Assembly (NCBI RefSeq): GCF_018881755.1
Contig: NZ_JACVPS010000007.1
Location: 1-64,000, forward strand
DNA: 64,000 bases
Reading direction: 5' to 3'
From: Polynucleobacter finlandensis
Lineage (GTDB): Bacteria; Pseudomonadota; Gammaproteobacteria; Burkholderiales; Burkholderiaceae
Shown: in pieces, positions 40,383 to 48,780 of the stretch
How positions within the stretch are numbered: position 1 is the first letter of the stretch
Layout of the letters: the number at the start of each line of letters is the position of its first letter
Position numbers and translations under genes: made by a program
The notes under the pieces: generated by a model
What the model saw: only the letters and a program-made list of their open reading frames with translations
What the model was told of the DNA's origin: nothing
Database searches by the model: none

Positions 40383-41930
40383 TTAGCTCATCACGCCAAT
40401 TTGCCAAGGTACGAACTCATAGTCCCCAAGACCCAGCAATTCACTCTTAGAGGCTTCGCCAGAGGCGGTACGTAGGAAGAGTTCAAAAATCCGCTGCCCC
40501 ATCTCTTGAACTGATACCGTGCCATCCAGAATTTCTCCGCAGTTGATGTCCATGTCTTCAGTCAAGCGTTGATACATGGGCGTATTGGTTGCCAATTTGA
40601 TGCAGGGGGCTGGCTTGGAGCCAAACATAGAACCACGCCCCGTAGTGAAAGCGACTAAATTGGCGCCACCTGCAATTTGCCCTGTTGCAGAAACCGGATC
40701 AAACCCTGGCGTATCCATAAATACAAAGCCTTTTGCAGTAACAGGTTCGGCGTACTTATACACTTCCATTAATGGGCCTGTGCCACCTTTCATGGAAGAG
40801 CCGAGTGACTTTTCAAAGATATTAGCAAGACCGCCAATTTGATTTCCTGGGCTGACTTGACCATTGATCTGAACATCGCGGCCGACTGAGTATTCATCTT
40901 TCCACCAACGAATTCGCTTGATGAGTTTTTCACCAATCTCTTTTGAAGCAGCTCTGCGAGTAAGTGTATGTTCAACCCCGTAGATCTCAGGAGTCTCTGA
41001 CAAGATGCCCGTACCGCCATGACGTGAGAGAATATCAATAGCTGCTCCGAGTGCTGGGTTCGCTGTAATCGATGAGAATCCATCCGATCCACCACATTGC
41101 AAACCAACCATCAGGTGGCTGGCCGAAACAGTTTCTCGTTTTGCTTTATTGGCTTCTGGTAACAGCGCTTTAACGGCTTGGATGCCTGCTTCAATGGTTT
41201 TACGAGTTCCGCCAGATTCTTGCATGATGAAAGTGTGCAGATTGTGACCTTCTTTGAGATCTTCTTGCTCCATCAGGCCCTTGAGTTGATTGCGTTCACA
41301 ACCAAGACCCACGATTAGAGCAGCCGCTAGGTTAGGGTGACGTGCATAGCCTGCCATGGTGCGGCGGAGCAATTGCATTGGCTCACCACTCATTTCCATG
41401 CCACAGCCAATGTCGTGACTAAAAGCGACTACCCCATCCACATTCGGAAAATCTTTTAAGCGTTCAGGCGTAAACCAGTCAGCAATTTTGTTGACAACGG
41501 TTGCTGAACAATTCACCGTTGACAAGATGCCGATGAAGTTGCGTGTGCCCACTTTGCCATTAGGACGCACATAGCCCTGGAAGCTTGCACGCTCAGATTC
41601 TGGCAGCATTTGAGTGGGCTTGAACTCGCTAGCGTAAGCATAGTCACGATCAAATTCCCGGAACTCGGTGTTATGGCTATGCACCATCGTGCCCGGTTCA
41701 ATATCGGTGTTTGCAAATCCAACGGTAACGTTGTATTTGAGAATAGGGTCGCCCTTAGCAATCTTTTTAGTGGCAATCTTATAACCAGCAGGAACCTGAC
41801 TGCGGCTTGTAAAGTGCTCACTCGGCACTTCGGTCCCAATGCTGACATCAACCCGAGCAACAACAATGTTGTCATTTGGATGAAGTCGAATAATCGGGCC
41901 AGCTAATTTTTTTCCAGAAGTTTCAATCAT
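40383..41930 (-). CDS. UxaA/GarD family sugar-acid dehydratase
   Basis: A 515-residue protein of the altronate/galactarate dehydratase family. An N-terminal SAF domain (about 10-95) precedes the large C-terminal UxaA domain (about 112-505), with GYVRPNGKVGTRNFIGILSTVNCSATV, GVVAFSHDIGCGM, GLGCERNQL, GLQCGGSDGFSSITANPALG and the cluster/metal region GKPAPCIKLATNTPMY-like stretch at about 435. Family enzymes dehydrate aldonic or aldaric acids to 2-keto-3-deoxy products with iron. Galactarate, altronate or a related acid are the likely substrates. It lies downstream of a Bug receptor gene on the same strand, 45 bases apart. Confidence 0.9.
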   Translation of the reverse strand: MIETSGKKLAGPIIRLHPNDNIVVARVDVSIGTEVPSEHFTSRSQVPAGYKIATKKIAKGDPILKYNVTVGFANTDIEPGTMVHSHNTEFREFDRDYAYASEFKPTQMLPESERASFQGYVRPNGKVGTRNFIGILSTVNCSATVVNKIADWFTPERLKDFPNVDGVVAFSHDIGCGMEMSGEPMQLLRRTMAGYARHPNLAAALIVGLGCERNQLKGLMEQEDLKEGHNLHTFIMQESGGTRKTIEAGIQAVKALLPEANKAKRETVSASHLMVGLQCGGSDGFSSITANPALGAAIDILSRHGGTGILSETPEIYGVEHTLTRRAASKEIGEKLIKRIRWWKDEYSVGRDVQINGQVSPGNQIGGLANIFEKSLGSSMKGGTGPLMEVYKYAEPVTAKGFVFMDTPGFDPVSATGQIAGGANLVAFTTGRGSMFGSKPAPCIKLATNTPMYQRLTEDMDINCGEILDGTVSVQEMGQRIFELFLRTASGEASKSELLGLGDYEFVPWQIGVMS

Positions 41931-41975
41931 GTTTTCTCACACTTAAATTCAAATTAAATAAATCATTCCAAGTTT

Positions 41976-42995
41976 TTACTCAGGCTTAACGCCGGATTCT
42001 TTCACAATTGGCTCCCACTTCTTCAGCTCGCTCCGAATGTAGCCTCCCAATTGATCGGGAGTACTCAGTCTAATATCAAACCCTTGTCCTGCCAGACGCT
42101 CTTTAACTTCAGGGTTTTCTAAGGCTTTCGCAAGTTGGCTATTTAAGTAGGTAATGACGGGCTTGGGGGTTCCGGTAGGAGCTACAACTGCATAGACTAA
42201 CTCCACTTCGTATCCAGGAATCGTTTCTGCAATGGTTGGTACTTCAGGCGCATTTGGAGAGCGCCTAAGGCTGGTTACGCCGATGCCAATCAATTTGCCT
42301 GTTTTAAGGTATTGAAGAACAGATGGAGTGCCAACCATTGCCAATTGCACTTGACCACCCAATACATCATTCAAGGCTGGTGCAGCGCCTTTGTAAGGCA
42401 CATGAACAATCTTGACGCCTGCGAGATTATTTAAAAGTTCGCCACCCATATGCAATGGAGTGCCCGCACCAGAAGTTGCGTAATTGAGCTTTCCAGGATT
42501 TGCTTTTGCATAGGCAATCACTTCTTTTAGATTTTTAGCTGGCAATTCAGGATTGGCAACAAGCGCGAGCGAAGAGGATGCCACTAAGCTAACTGGCGCA
42601 AAATCTTTCAGAGTGCTGTAACTTAACTTGGGATACATTGCCTCATTAATTGCTTGAGTTCCCACCATCATCAGAAGTAGGGTGTAGCCATCCGCTGGAG
42701 ATTTAGCAACAAAGTCTGCAGCGAGGTTGGTACCAGCACCAGGCTTGTTTTCTACTAAAACAGGTTGACCAGTTAAAACACTTAGGCGCTGTCCAATCGA
42801 CCTTCCCAATACATCTGAAGGGCCTCCAGCTGCAAACGGGATGATGAGGCGAATCGGTTTATCCGGATAAGCGGCTTGCGCCTCGCCTCCCATCATGAAG
42901 GCGCTGGCAATGCCTAGCCCAATCAATGTCAGAATGGCTTTAATTCGGGGCATCAAAAAGATTCTTGTTGCATTCGCTTTCTTGGGGGATATCAT
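41976..42995 (-). CDS. tripartite tricarboxylate transporter (Bug) substrate-binding receptor
   Basis: A 339-residue Bug family receptor with a long positively charged N-region and hydrophobic core (about 15-40, ILTLIGLGIASAFMMGGEAQA). Family motifs are YPDKPIRLIIPFAAGGPSDVLGR, GQPVLVENKPGAGTNLAADFVAKSPADGYTL, VPYKGAAPALNDVLGGQVQLAM and EVPTIAETIPGYEV. The start is supported by the ribosome site TAGGAG. The gene leads the operon with the UxaA-type dehydratase, so a sugar acid is the probable ligand. It diverges from the enolase-superfamily gene, with 53 bases between starts. Confidence 0.93.
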   Translation of the reverse strand: MISPKKANATRIFLMPRIKAILTLIGLGIASAFMMGGEAQAAYPDKPIRLIIPFAAGGPSDVLGRSIGQRLSVLTGQPVLVENKPGAGTNLAADFVAKSPADGYTLLLMMVGTQAINEAMYPKLSYSTLKDFAPVSLVASSSLALVANPELPAKNLKEVIAYAKANPGKLNYATSGAGTPLHMGGELLNNLAGVKIVHVPYKGAAPALNDVLGGQVQLAMVGTPSVLQYLKTGKLIGIGVTSLRRSPNAPEVPTIAETIPGYEVELVYAVVAPTGTPKPVITYLNSQLAKALENPEVKERLAGQGFDIRLSTPDQLGGYIRSELKKWEPIVKESGVKPE

Positions 42996-43048
42996 TTTGT
43001 CTCCTACTTATATTATTAATTTTCTTTCACTACTTTTTACTTCATTCC

Positions 43049-44191
43049 ATGCAAATACGTAGCGCCCAACTATATCCGCTTGAGTTGCCAATGATTAAGC
43101 CAATCAAAATGGCTGGCGAAACCATCACCCATGCACAAACTTTGTTGATTCGATTGATAGATGAAGATGGGCGCGAAGGCTGGGGTGAGGCTAGTGCCGC
43201 GCCACTGATGACTGGCGAAACCTTGGGTAGCATTGCTGCGAGCACTGAGTATTTGACTTCGAAGTTGCTGGGTAAAGAAATTGCTAATCCAGATGCCATT
43301 CAATCCTTGCAAGATCAAGTCTTGTATTCGAACGCATCTGCGAAATCTTGTTATGAAACCGCTCTCATGGATCTGTTTGCGCAAAGACAGGGAGTGCCAC
43401 TTTATCAGCTGCTTGCAGGGGATCAGGTTGTTGATTCCAATGGCAGGCTGGAGATGTTGCATATGCTGGCGTCTGGCAATTTGGAGGCCGAGCTTGAGGA
43501 AGCAAACCAGTTGCGTCAACTTGGCTACCGTCAGTGGAAGATCAAAGTGGGTACTGGCAATCTTGCCAATGATGTCTTGCGTGTGCGCGAACTGAGCAAG
43601 GCCCTGCGAGGTGATGTCGTTTCGGCTGACGCTAATCAAGGTTTGACGATTGAAGAGGCGCTTGCCATTGCTTATGCAGGCGTTGAGAGTGGCTTGAGTT
43701 TCTTTGAGCAGCCATACCCAAGTAGCATGATTGATGCTGCCAGTACCCTGCATCATGAGACGCGTCTTCCCTTGTGTGCCGATGAATCGATTCAATCCTT
43801 GGAAGATATTATTGAGCTTCACGAAAAAGGTGCTGCTCAAGGAGTTAGTTTGAAGTTGATTAAGCTGGGTGGTACTCAGGCAATGGTTCGGGCAGGGCGC
43901 GAGTGCCTCAGACGTGGCATGAATATCAATTTGGCTTGCAAGGTTGCCGAGACCAGCATTTCTGCTGCGGCAACTGCTCATGTTGGCTTTGCTTTGGGTG
44001 AGATTGCATGGGGGTACAGCATGTCTAACCGCTATCTGGCCAAAGACATTTGTGAGAATCCGCTTGCCCCAATCGGTGGTGCGATTTTGATTGAGCAATT
44101 GAGTAAACCTGGTTTGGGCTATGCACCTGAGGCTAAGCACCTTGCCGAATTTGCGAGCAAGACCCTTCCCGTGCGGGAATTTAATATCTAA
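43049..44191 (+). CDS. enolase superfamily enzyme, muconate-lactonizing subgroup
   Basis: A 380-residue barrel enzyme. Catalytic residues are visible: the KxK pair Lys164/Lys166 (WKIKVG), metal ligands Asp194 (SADANQG), Glu220 (FFEQPYP) and Asp245 (CADESI), and the second-side base Lys269 (SLKLIKLGG). This set defines the MLE subgroup (cycloisomerases, dipeptide epimerases, o-succinylbenzoate synthase and lactone cycloisomerases). Context with sugar-acid genes suggests a sugar-acid (lactone) cycloisomerase or racemase. The frame is open to 42965, but that N-terminal extension (a hydrophobic artefact) overlaps the divergent Bug gene; the ATG at 43049 gives the family start MQIRSAQLYPLELPM. Confidence 0.9.
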   Translation: MQIRSAQLYPLELPMIKPIKMAGETITHAQTLLIRLIDEDGREGWGEASAAPLMTGETLGSIAASTEYLTSKLLGKEIANPDAIQSLQDQVLYSNASAKSCYETALMDLFAQRQGVPLYQLLAGDQVVDSNGRLEMLHMLASGNLEAELEEANQLRQLGYRQWKIKVGTGNLANDVLRVRELSKALRGDVVSADANQGLTIEEALAIAYAGVESGLSFFEQPYPSSMIDAASTLHHETRLPLCADESIQSLEDIIELHEKGAAQGVSLKLIKLGGTQAMVRAGRECLRRGMNINLACKVAETSISAAATAHVGFALGEIAWGYSMSNRYLAKDICENPLAPIGGAILIEQLSKPGLGYAPEAKHLAEFASKTLPVREFNI

Positions 44192-44229
44192 GTGATTGTT
44201 GATCGGGTATTGCTGCATTGCTTCCAATA

Positions 44230-44244
44230 TTGTTCGGACAAGTT
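44230..44244 (-). promoter_or_regulatory. operator copy 1 (GntR-type)
   Basis: TTGTTCGGACAAGTT, the exact reverse complement of 44313-44327. Each copy contains the near-palindrome TTGT-N4-ACAA. It lies upstream of the SMP-30 promoter, 39 bases after the enolase-superfamily gene ends. Confidence 0.75.
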
Positions 44245-44312
44245 TTAGTTTGATATAACTATACCCTTAATTATTCATAATTCCATTGTCTTCCGTGGAT
44301 TTGTGTTAAATT

Positions 44313-44327
44313 AACTTGTCCGAACAA
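44313..44327 (+). promoter_or_regulatory. operator copy 2 (GntR-type)
   Basis: AACTTGTCCGAACAA, 83 bp centre to centre from copy 1 and inverted relative to it. It lies 20 bases before the SMP-30 ATG and directly after a TTAAAT -10-like hexamer (44306-44311), where a bound repressor would block initiation. An AGGAGGA ribosome site follows at 44334-44340. Confidence 0.75.
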
Positions 44328-44347
44328 ATAAATAGGAGGAGACCTGT

Positions 44348-45271
44348 ATGTACAACCCATTTCAGCCCGTAGAGAAGATTAAAGCCGAGGTATTCATGAC
44401 GATGCCGGCTAAATTCCGTAAAAAAAGCCGCACAGGCTGGTCTGATCCAAACCGCCAGGGTGCAGAAGTTGAGTGCTTCTTAGAAGGCCCTTCTTTTGAT
44501 CGCGAAGGAAATCTATGGTTCGTAGATATTCCTTTTGGCCGTATCTTCCGCATCACTCCTAAGGGTGATTGGGAGTTGGTCACTCAGTACGATGGCTGGC
44601 CTAATGGCTTGAAGTTTCACAAAGATGGCCGCGCATTCATTACTGACTACAAAGCAGGCTTGCTTTCTTTGGATCCAAAAACAGGAAAAATTGAAACCGT
44701 TCTAGGCTCAATGTATAGCGAGAACTTCAAAGGCTTGAATGATTTACATTTCGCATCCAATGGCGATTTGTATTTCACTGACCAAGGTCAAACTGGTATT
44801 GCCGATCCATCTGGCCGCGTGTTCCGCTTAAGTGCAGATGGCAAATTAGATCGTTTGGTAATTAATGTCCCAAGTCCAAACGGTATTACTTTGAATACCC
44901 AAGAAAAGCATGTATTTGTTGCGGCGACACGTTCACAGCAAATTTGGCGCTTACCTTTGATGGCTGATGGTTCCGTTTCTAAAACTGGTGTAGCGATTCA
45001 GTTATCTGGCGGCGCTGCTGGTCCTGATGGTATTGAGATGGATTCTGAGAATGGTCTGTTGGTATGTCATTTGGGCGTCGGTATTTGGCGCTTTGATAAC
45101 AATATGCTGCCTACCCATTTGGTATATTCAGAAAATCCACATCACCACCATTTAGCCAACTTATGCTTTGGTGGCGACGGCAAAGATCTTTACATTACTG
45201 AATCCATGTCTGGCGATATTTTAAAAGCTCGTATGCCAGTCGCTGGTAAGAAGATGTTTGGTTTGAGCTAA
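44348..45271 (+). CDS. SMP-30/gluconolactonase family lactonase
   Basis: A 307-residue six-bladed propeller enzyme opening sugar lactones with a divalent metal. Metal-binding motifs are visible: Glu in FLEGPSFDREGNLWFVDI, Asn in VPSPNGITLN and Asp in AGPDGIEMD. Blade repeats such as GRIFRITPKGDWELV and GRVFRLSADGKLDRLV are clear. The gene has a strong AGGAGGA ribosome site and sits behind two operators. It is followed 10 bases later by its probable regulator. It would hydrolyse a lactone formed in the sugar-acid pathway of this locus. Confidence 0.92.
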   Translation: MYNPFQPVEKIKAEVFMTMPAKFRKKSRTGWSDPNRQGAEVECFLEGPSFDREGNLWFVDIPFGRIFRITPKGDWELVTQYDGWPNGLKFHKDGRAFITDYKAGLLSLDPKTGKIETVLGSMYSENFKGLNDLHFASNGDLYFTDQGQTGIADPSGRVFRLSADGKLDRLVINVPSPNGITLNTQEKHVFVAATRSQQIWRLPLMADGSVSKTGVAIQLSGGAAGPDGIEMDSENGLLVCHLGVGIWRFDNNMLPTHLVYSENPHHHHLANLCFGGDGKDLYITESMSGDILKARMPVAGKKMFGLS

Positions 45272-45281
45272 GACTATCGAC

Positions 45282-46025
45282 ATGCATGAAAGACTGCTAA
45301 ATCAAGAGCCTGGAATTCCTTTACATCAGGCTCTTGCAGCAACTCTTGAAGAGCAAATTCGCGAGGGGGCTTGGGCTGTAGGCTCTCCCATTCCCCCTGA
45401 AGTTGCGCTATGCAAGCTCTATAGTATTAGTCGGCATACCCTAAGGCATGCCCTAAGCACTCTGGAAGACGGCGGCCTGATCGTTCGTCGACAGGGCGCT
45501 CCAACCCGCGTGATCTCACGTCAACGTCCCAGAAAATTTACCCAAAGTTTCAACTCGCCTGCGGATATTCTGCGCTACCCAAAAGAAACCTATCGGGTTA
45601 ACGAAGTAGAGGAATACGTAGAGTGTGATTCCGCTTTGGCAAGTTTATTAAAGGTGCCCGTTGGATCGTCTTGGTATCACATTGGTGCGGTTCGTAAGCA
45701 GCAAGGCTCTGACCTCACTATTGCATGGTCTGATATTTATATTCTGCCTAAATTTGCCGAGCTCACTTCTGAGCCTGACCACACGCATTCTATGGTGTAC
45801 GAGCAAATCGAAAGGCGTTTTGATGTGCACATTGATCGTGCCGAGGTAGACGTTTATGCTTGCGGCGCATCACCTGAAATGGCTAAGGCCTTGGATATTC
45901 CAGAGGGAACGCCTTGTCTGGCAATTATTCGTCACTACTTTGATGCCAACGGAAGTCCTTTTGAGATTTCCGTTGCCTATCATCCTGAAAAACGATTTGT
46001 CTACAGCATGGAATTTAGAGGCTAA
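45282..46025 (+). CDS. GntR family regulator with UTRA domain (HutC subfamily)
   Basis: A 247-residue transcription factor. The N-terminal winged helix (about 10-78) contains IPLHQALAATLEEQIREGAW, PPEVALCKLYSISRHTLRHALSTLEDGGLIVRRQGAPT. The UTRA effector domain (about 100-243) has SSWYHIGAVRKQQGSDLTIAWSDIYI and ends HPEKRFVYSMEFRG. It is co-transcribed with the SMP-30 gene and most likely binds the two 15-bp inverted operators in front of that gene, with a sugar acid or lactone as inducer; this is inference from position. Confidence 0.92.
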   Translation: MHERLLNQEPGIPLHQALAATLEEQIREGAWAVGSPIPPEVALCKLYSISRHTLRHALSTLEDGGLIVRRQGAPTRVISRQRPRKFTQSFNSPADILRYPKETYRVNEVEEYVECDSALASLLKVPVGSSWYHIGAVRKQQGSDLTIAWSDIYILPKFAELTSEPDHTHSMVYEQIERRFDVHIDRAEVDVYACGASPEMAKALDIPEGTPCLAIIRHYFDANGSPFEISVAYHPEKRFVYSMEFRG

Positions 46026-46031
46026 TTAAAT

Positions 46032-46733
46032 CTAGGCTGTTAGTTCAAATACCAGCACTTCAGCATTTTCGCCATCCTTGATTTGGATTTGGGCTTCGTC
46101 TTGAATGAGTAGTGCATCCCCGCTTGTCAATATTTCGCCGTTCACATTCAGAGAGCCTTGAATCAAGTGAACGTAGGCTTTCAGTTTTGGATTGATCGCC
46201 AAGGTGGCAAACTCTTCGCCGTTAAATAATCCCGCGTATAACTTTGCATCGGCATGAAGCCTGACGGAATGATTGTCACCATTAGGCGACGCTATTAGGC
46301 GAAGCTTTCCTTGCTTATCTTCTAGCGGAATCGTTTTTTGTTCATACCCAGGCGTCACTTCAAGAATGCTAGGCTCAATCCAGATTTGTAAGAAGTGGGT
46401 GGTTTGGTCTTTAGCGTGATTGAACTCACTGTGGGTAACTCCGGTACCTGCGCTCATGCGCTGAACATCGCCTGGCGGAATGCCTTTGACATTGCCCATG
46501 CTGTCTTCATGAGCTAGCTCACCTGAGAGGACGTAGCTAATGATCTCCATATTACGATGCCCATGCTTTCCAAAGCCCATTCCAGCAGCTATACGGTCCT
46601 CGTTGATGACTCGTAAATTACCCCATCCCATGAATTTAGGGTCGTGGTATCCAGCAAAGGAGAAGGAGTGGAAGCTTTTGAGCCAGCCATGGTCAGCATA
46701 GCCACGATCTTGGGATTTTCTAAGGAAGTGCAT
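46032..46733 (-). CDS. pirin family bicupin protein
   Basis: A 233-residue pirin. The N-terminal cupin carries the metal-binding residues in FGKHGHRNMEIISYVLSGELAHEDSMG and the signature RKSQDRGYADHGWLKSFHSFSFAGYHDP; the second cupin follows (about 130-230). Pirins such as E. coli YhhW show quercetinase activity or regulate metabolic enzymes. The frame opens at 46769, but the family N-terminus starts at the ATG at 46733. It converges on the GntR gene with 6 bases between the stops. Confidence 0.93.
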   Translation of the reverse strand: MHFLRKSQDRGYADHGWLKSFHSFSFAGYHDPKFMGWGNLRVINEDRIAAGMGFGKHGHRNMEIISYVLSGELAHEDSMGNVKGIPPGDVQRMSAGTGVTHSEFNHAKDQTTHFLQIWIEPSILEVTPGYEQKTIPLEDKQGKLRLIASPNGDNHSVRLHADAKLYAGLFNGEEFATLAINPKLKAYVHLIQGSLNVNGEILTSGDALLIQDEAQIQIKDGENAEVLVFELTA

Positions 46734-46809
46734 GGTTTGATCTGTTCGCTTGTGAAAGTAAATAAGCACATTATCATTAGCTTTAGATTATTTTGCTAAT
46801 AGGCAAGCC

Positions 46810-48219
46810 ATGGGAAGCTTTCATCAAAACTTAAAAGATACTGGCCTGGGTATAGTAGAGGCTGCGCAAGAGTATTGGCATGACTTCATTCTATTTATGC
46901 GCGAAGCATGGATTTTGCTTTCATTATTATTTGTGGGTTTGGCGATTACTTGGTGGTTTATTGATCCACCGCCGCCAAAGCATGTGATTCTTGCTACGGG
47001 ATCGGTTGGTGGTGAGTACCAGGCTTTAGGTGAAAAGTATGCCGAGTTCTTCGCAAAGAAGCACATCACTCTCGAGCTATTGCCTACAAATGGCGCCCAA
47101 GAAAATATTAACCATTTGGTCGACCGTAAAGATCCTGTGCAGGCGGCATTTGTTCAGGCCGGTGTGGCGAGTTCAAAGGGGGCTGCGGGTGTTCAATCTC
47201 TCGGCAGTATTGGTTATGAACCCATTTGGTTTTTTTACCGTGGCCCAGTTGTAAAGGAGACTGATTTTGAAGAGTTACATGGGCGTCTAAAGTATTTTGT
47301 TAATGCAAAGATTTCAGTTGGCATAGAGGGTAGCGGTACGCATGCGCAAGCAATGCACGTTTTGGAGGCTTCTGGTTTAGTTGGGGGGTCTAAGTTGGTT
47401 TATTTACCAGGTGCGAAAGCAGTTGAAGCTTTGCAAAAAGGCGAGGTTGATGGTGTTTTTATGGCCGATGGTATTGAATCGGCAAACGTTCAGATTTTGC
47501 TGAAGGATCCAAGTCTGCATTTGGTTAATGTCAAGCGTGCTGGTGCTTATGCTCATGCCCTCCCTTTTTTACACGTCTTAAAAGTCCCAGAAGGGGGATT
47601 TAATTTAATTCGTAACTTCCCAAGTAAGGACATCAATCTTTTGGCGACTACCACCCAATTGTTGATTGATGACCGTATGCACCCAGCTATTCAGTTTTTA
47701 TTTTTGGAGGCTGCAAAAGAGATTAATGGTCAAGCCTCATTCTTTGCTGAGCGCGGGGAGTTTCCATCGTTTAAAAATTCAAGCTTTCCTGAAAGCCCTG
47801 TAGCAGTGCATTTTGAGGAAAAAGGTGCGCCATTACTGATGGATTACTTGCCTTTTTGGCTGGCAGAGTTAGTCAATAGACTCTTTGTGGTGTTATTGCC
47901 ATTTTGTGCTTTTGCCTACCCAATTTTCTTGGCTTTACCAAGCTATCGCAAGCGGCGAGTGCAGGTTCGTATTCATCGCATGTATGGCGCCTTGAAGATG
48001 TTTGAGGGGGAGTTAATCGCCTCCTACGATCCTGGAAAGCATAATGAGTACTTGGCCAAAATTGATTTAATGGAGTATGAAGCTTTAAAGCTTCAAGTCT
48101 CTAAGAGCATGTCGAGTGACTACTATGCGTTGCGCACCAGTATTGATTACGTTCGCAATTGTCTGAATCGGGGTGTACACCCCTATCAGACTATTGCTAC
48201 GGAACAATTACCAAGCTAA
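46810..48219 (+). CDS. membrane-anchored TAXI family solute-binding protein
   Basis: A 469-residue protein. An N-terminal membrane helix (about 32-50, AWILLSLLFVGLAITWWFI) precedes a TAXI-TRAP type binding domain (about 57-345, VILATGSVGGEYQALGEKYAEFF, LLPTNGAQENINHLV, VFMADGIES). A second helix region (about 348-378) leads into a roughly 90-residue basic, helical, presumably cytoplasmic tail (SYRKRRVQVRIHRMYGALKMFEGEL). No TRAP membrane subunits are nearby. The tail makes a sensor or signalling role as likely as transport. The stop overlaps that of psiE by four bases. Confidence 0.85.
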   Translation: MGSFHQNLKDTGLGIVEAAQEYWHDFILFMREAWILLSLLFVGLAITWWFIDPPPPKHVILATGSVGGEYQALGEKYAEFFAKKHITLELLPTNGAQENINHLVDRKDPVQAAFVQAGVASSKGAAGVQSLGSIGYEPIWFFYRGPVVKETDFEELHGRLKYFVNAKISVGIEGSGTHAQAMHVLEASGLVGGSKLVYLPGAKAVEALQKGEVDGVFMADGIESANVQILLKDPSLHLVNVKRAGAYAHALPFLHVLKVPEGGFNLIRNFPSKDINLLATTTQLLIDDRMHPAIQFLFLEAAKEINGQASFFAERGEFPSFKNSSFPESPVAVHFEEKGAPLLMDYLPFWLAELVNRLFVVLLPFCAFAYPIFLALPSYRKRRVQVRIHRMYGALKMFEGELIASYDPGKHNEYLAKIDLMEYEALKLQVSKSMSSDYYALRTSIDYVRNCLNRGVHPYQTIATEQLPS

Positions 48220-48674
48220 TCGCTGATACCGTTTTTGCTGGGGTATTTGTAAGAGGCGTAACGAACGACGGCATTCGCTAGCGCTAAAACCAAGATCGTA
48301 ATTCCCATAAAGAGGATGGCCATATCCGCTTCATGCTTGGTATTCACCAAATCAATAATAAGACGCGTTACTGCAGTGATCGCAACATAGATGAGGAAGC
48401 GCACCGGCATATGATTGGTTTTGAAATAAATCCCCACCATGGCGCCAATTTCTAAATAGATAAATAGCAAGAGCAGATCTTCGATCGACGCTGAGCCTTT
48501 ATTTGCCATTCCTATAAAGGCAACACCAGCTGACCAGACTGTCGCAGCTCCGATACCGAATAGGGCAATACGATGAAAGAGGGAAACAAATAAGTTGCCA
48601 ATGGGAACCGTCCATTTTTCAATGGCATCCTCCAGCTTGGATGCATCCTTGGGTAAGGCAGGTGGCAAGTTCAT
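48216..48674 (-). CDS. PsiE family phosphate-starvation-inducible-like membrane protein
   Basis: A 152-residue protein with four membrane helices (about 30-50, 65-85, 90-105, 113-133). The central ASIEDLLLLFIYLEIGAMVGIYFKTNHMPVRFLIYVAITAVTRLIIDL is the PsiE family core. In E. coli psiE is induced by phosphate starvation; no Pho box was identified here. Function is unknown. It converges on the TAXI gene with overlapping stop codons. Confidence 0.9.
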   Translation of the reverse strand: MNLPPALPKDASKLEDAIEKWTVPIGNLFVSLFHRIALFGIGAATVWSAGVAFIGMANKGSASIEDLLLLFIYLEIGAMVGIYFKTNHMPVRFLIYVAITAVTRLIIDLVNTKHEADMAILFMGITILVLALANAVVRYASYKYPSKNGISD

Positions 48675-48734
48675 GAAATCTCCTAATTTAATATTATTTG
48701 TCTCAGTATTAGGTATCTAGCCGAGTTAGTAAAC

Positions 48735-48762
48735 AAAAAAGAGGCATAAAAGCCTCTTTTTT
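48735..48762 (-). terminator. rho-independent terminator of fccAB
   Basis: On the minus strand: AAAAAAGAGGC, loop TTTTAT, GCCTCTTTTTT, about 20 bases after the fccB stop. Confidence 0.9.
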
Positions 48763-48780
48763 ATGAACTCTTGACTTCTG

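Noticed and set aside
42965-43048. N-terminal extension with a hydrophobic stretch on the enolase-superfamily protein, suggesting a membrane or exported form
   Set aside because: It overlaps the divergent Bug gene's start and ribosome site and is foreign to the family; the ATG at 43049 gives the normal N-terminus.
43070-44227. A 385-codon open frame on the minus strand opposite the enolase-superfamily gene
   Set aside because: It is fully antisense to a gene with all catalytic residues in place, has no family resemblance, and its composition mirrors the codon pattern of the real gene.
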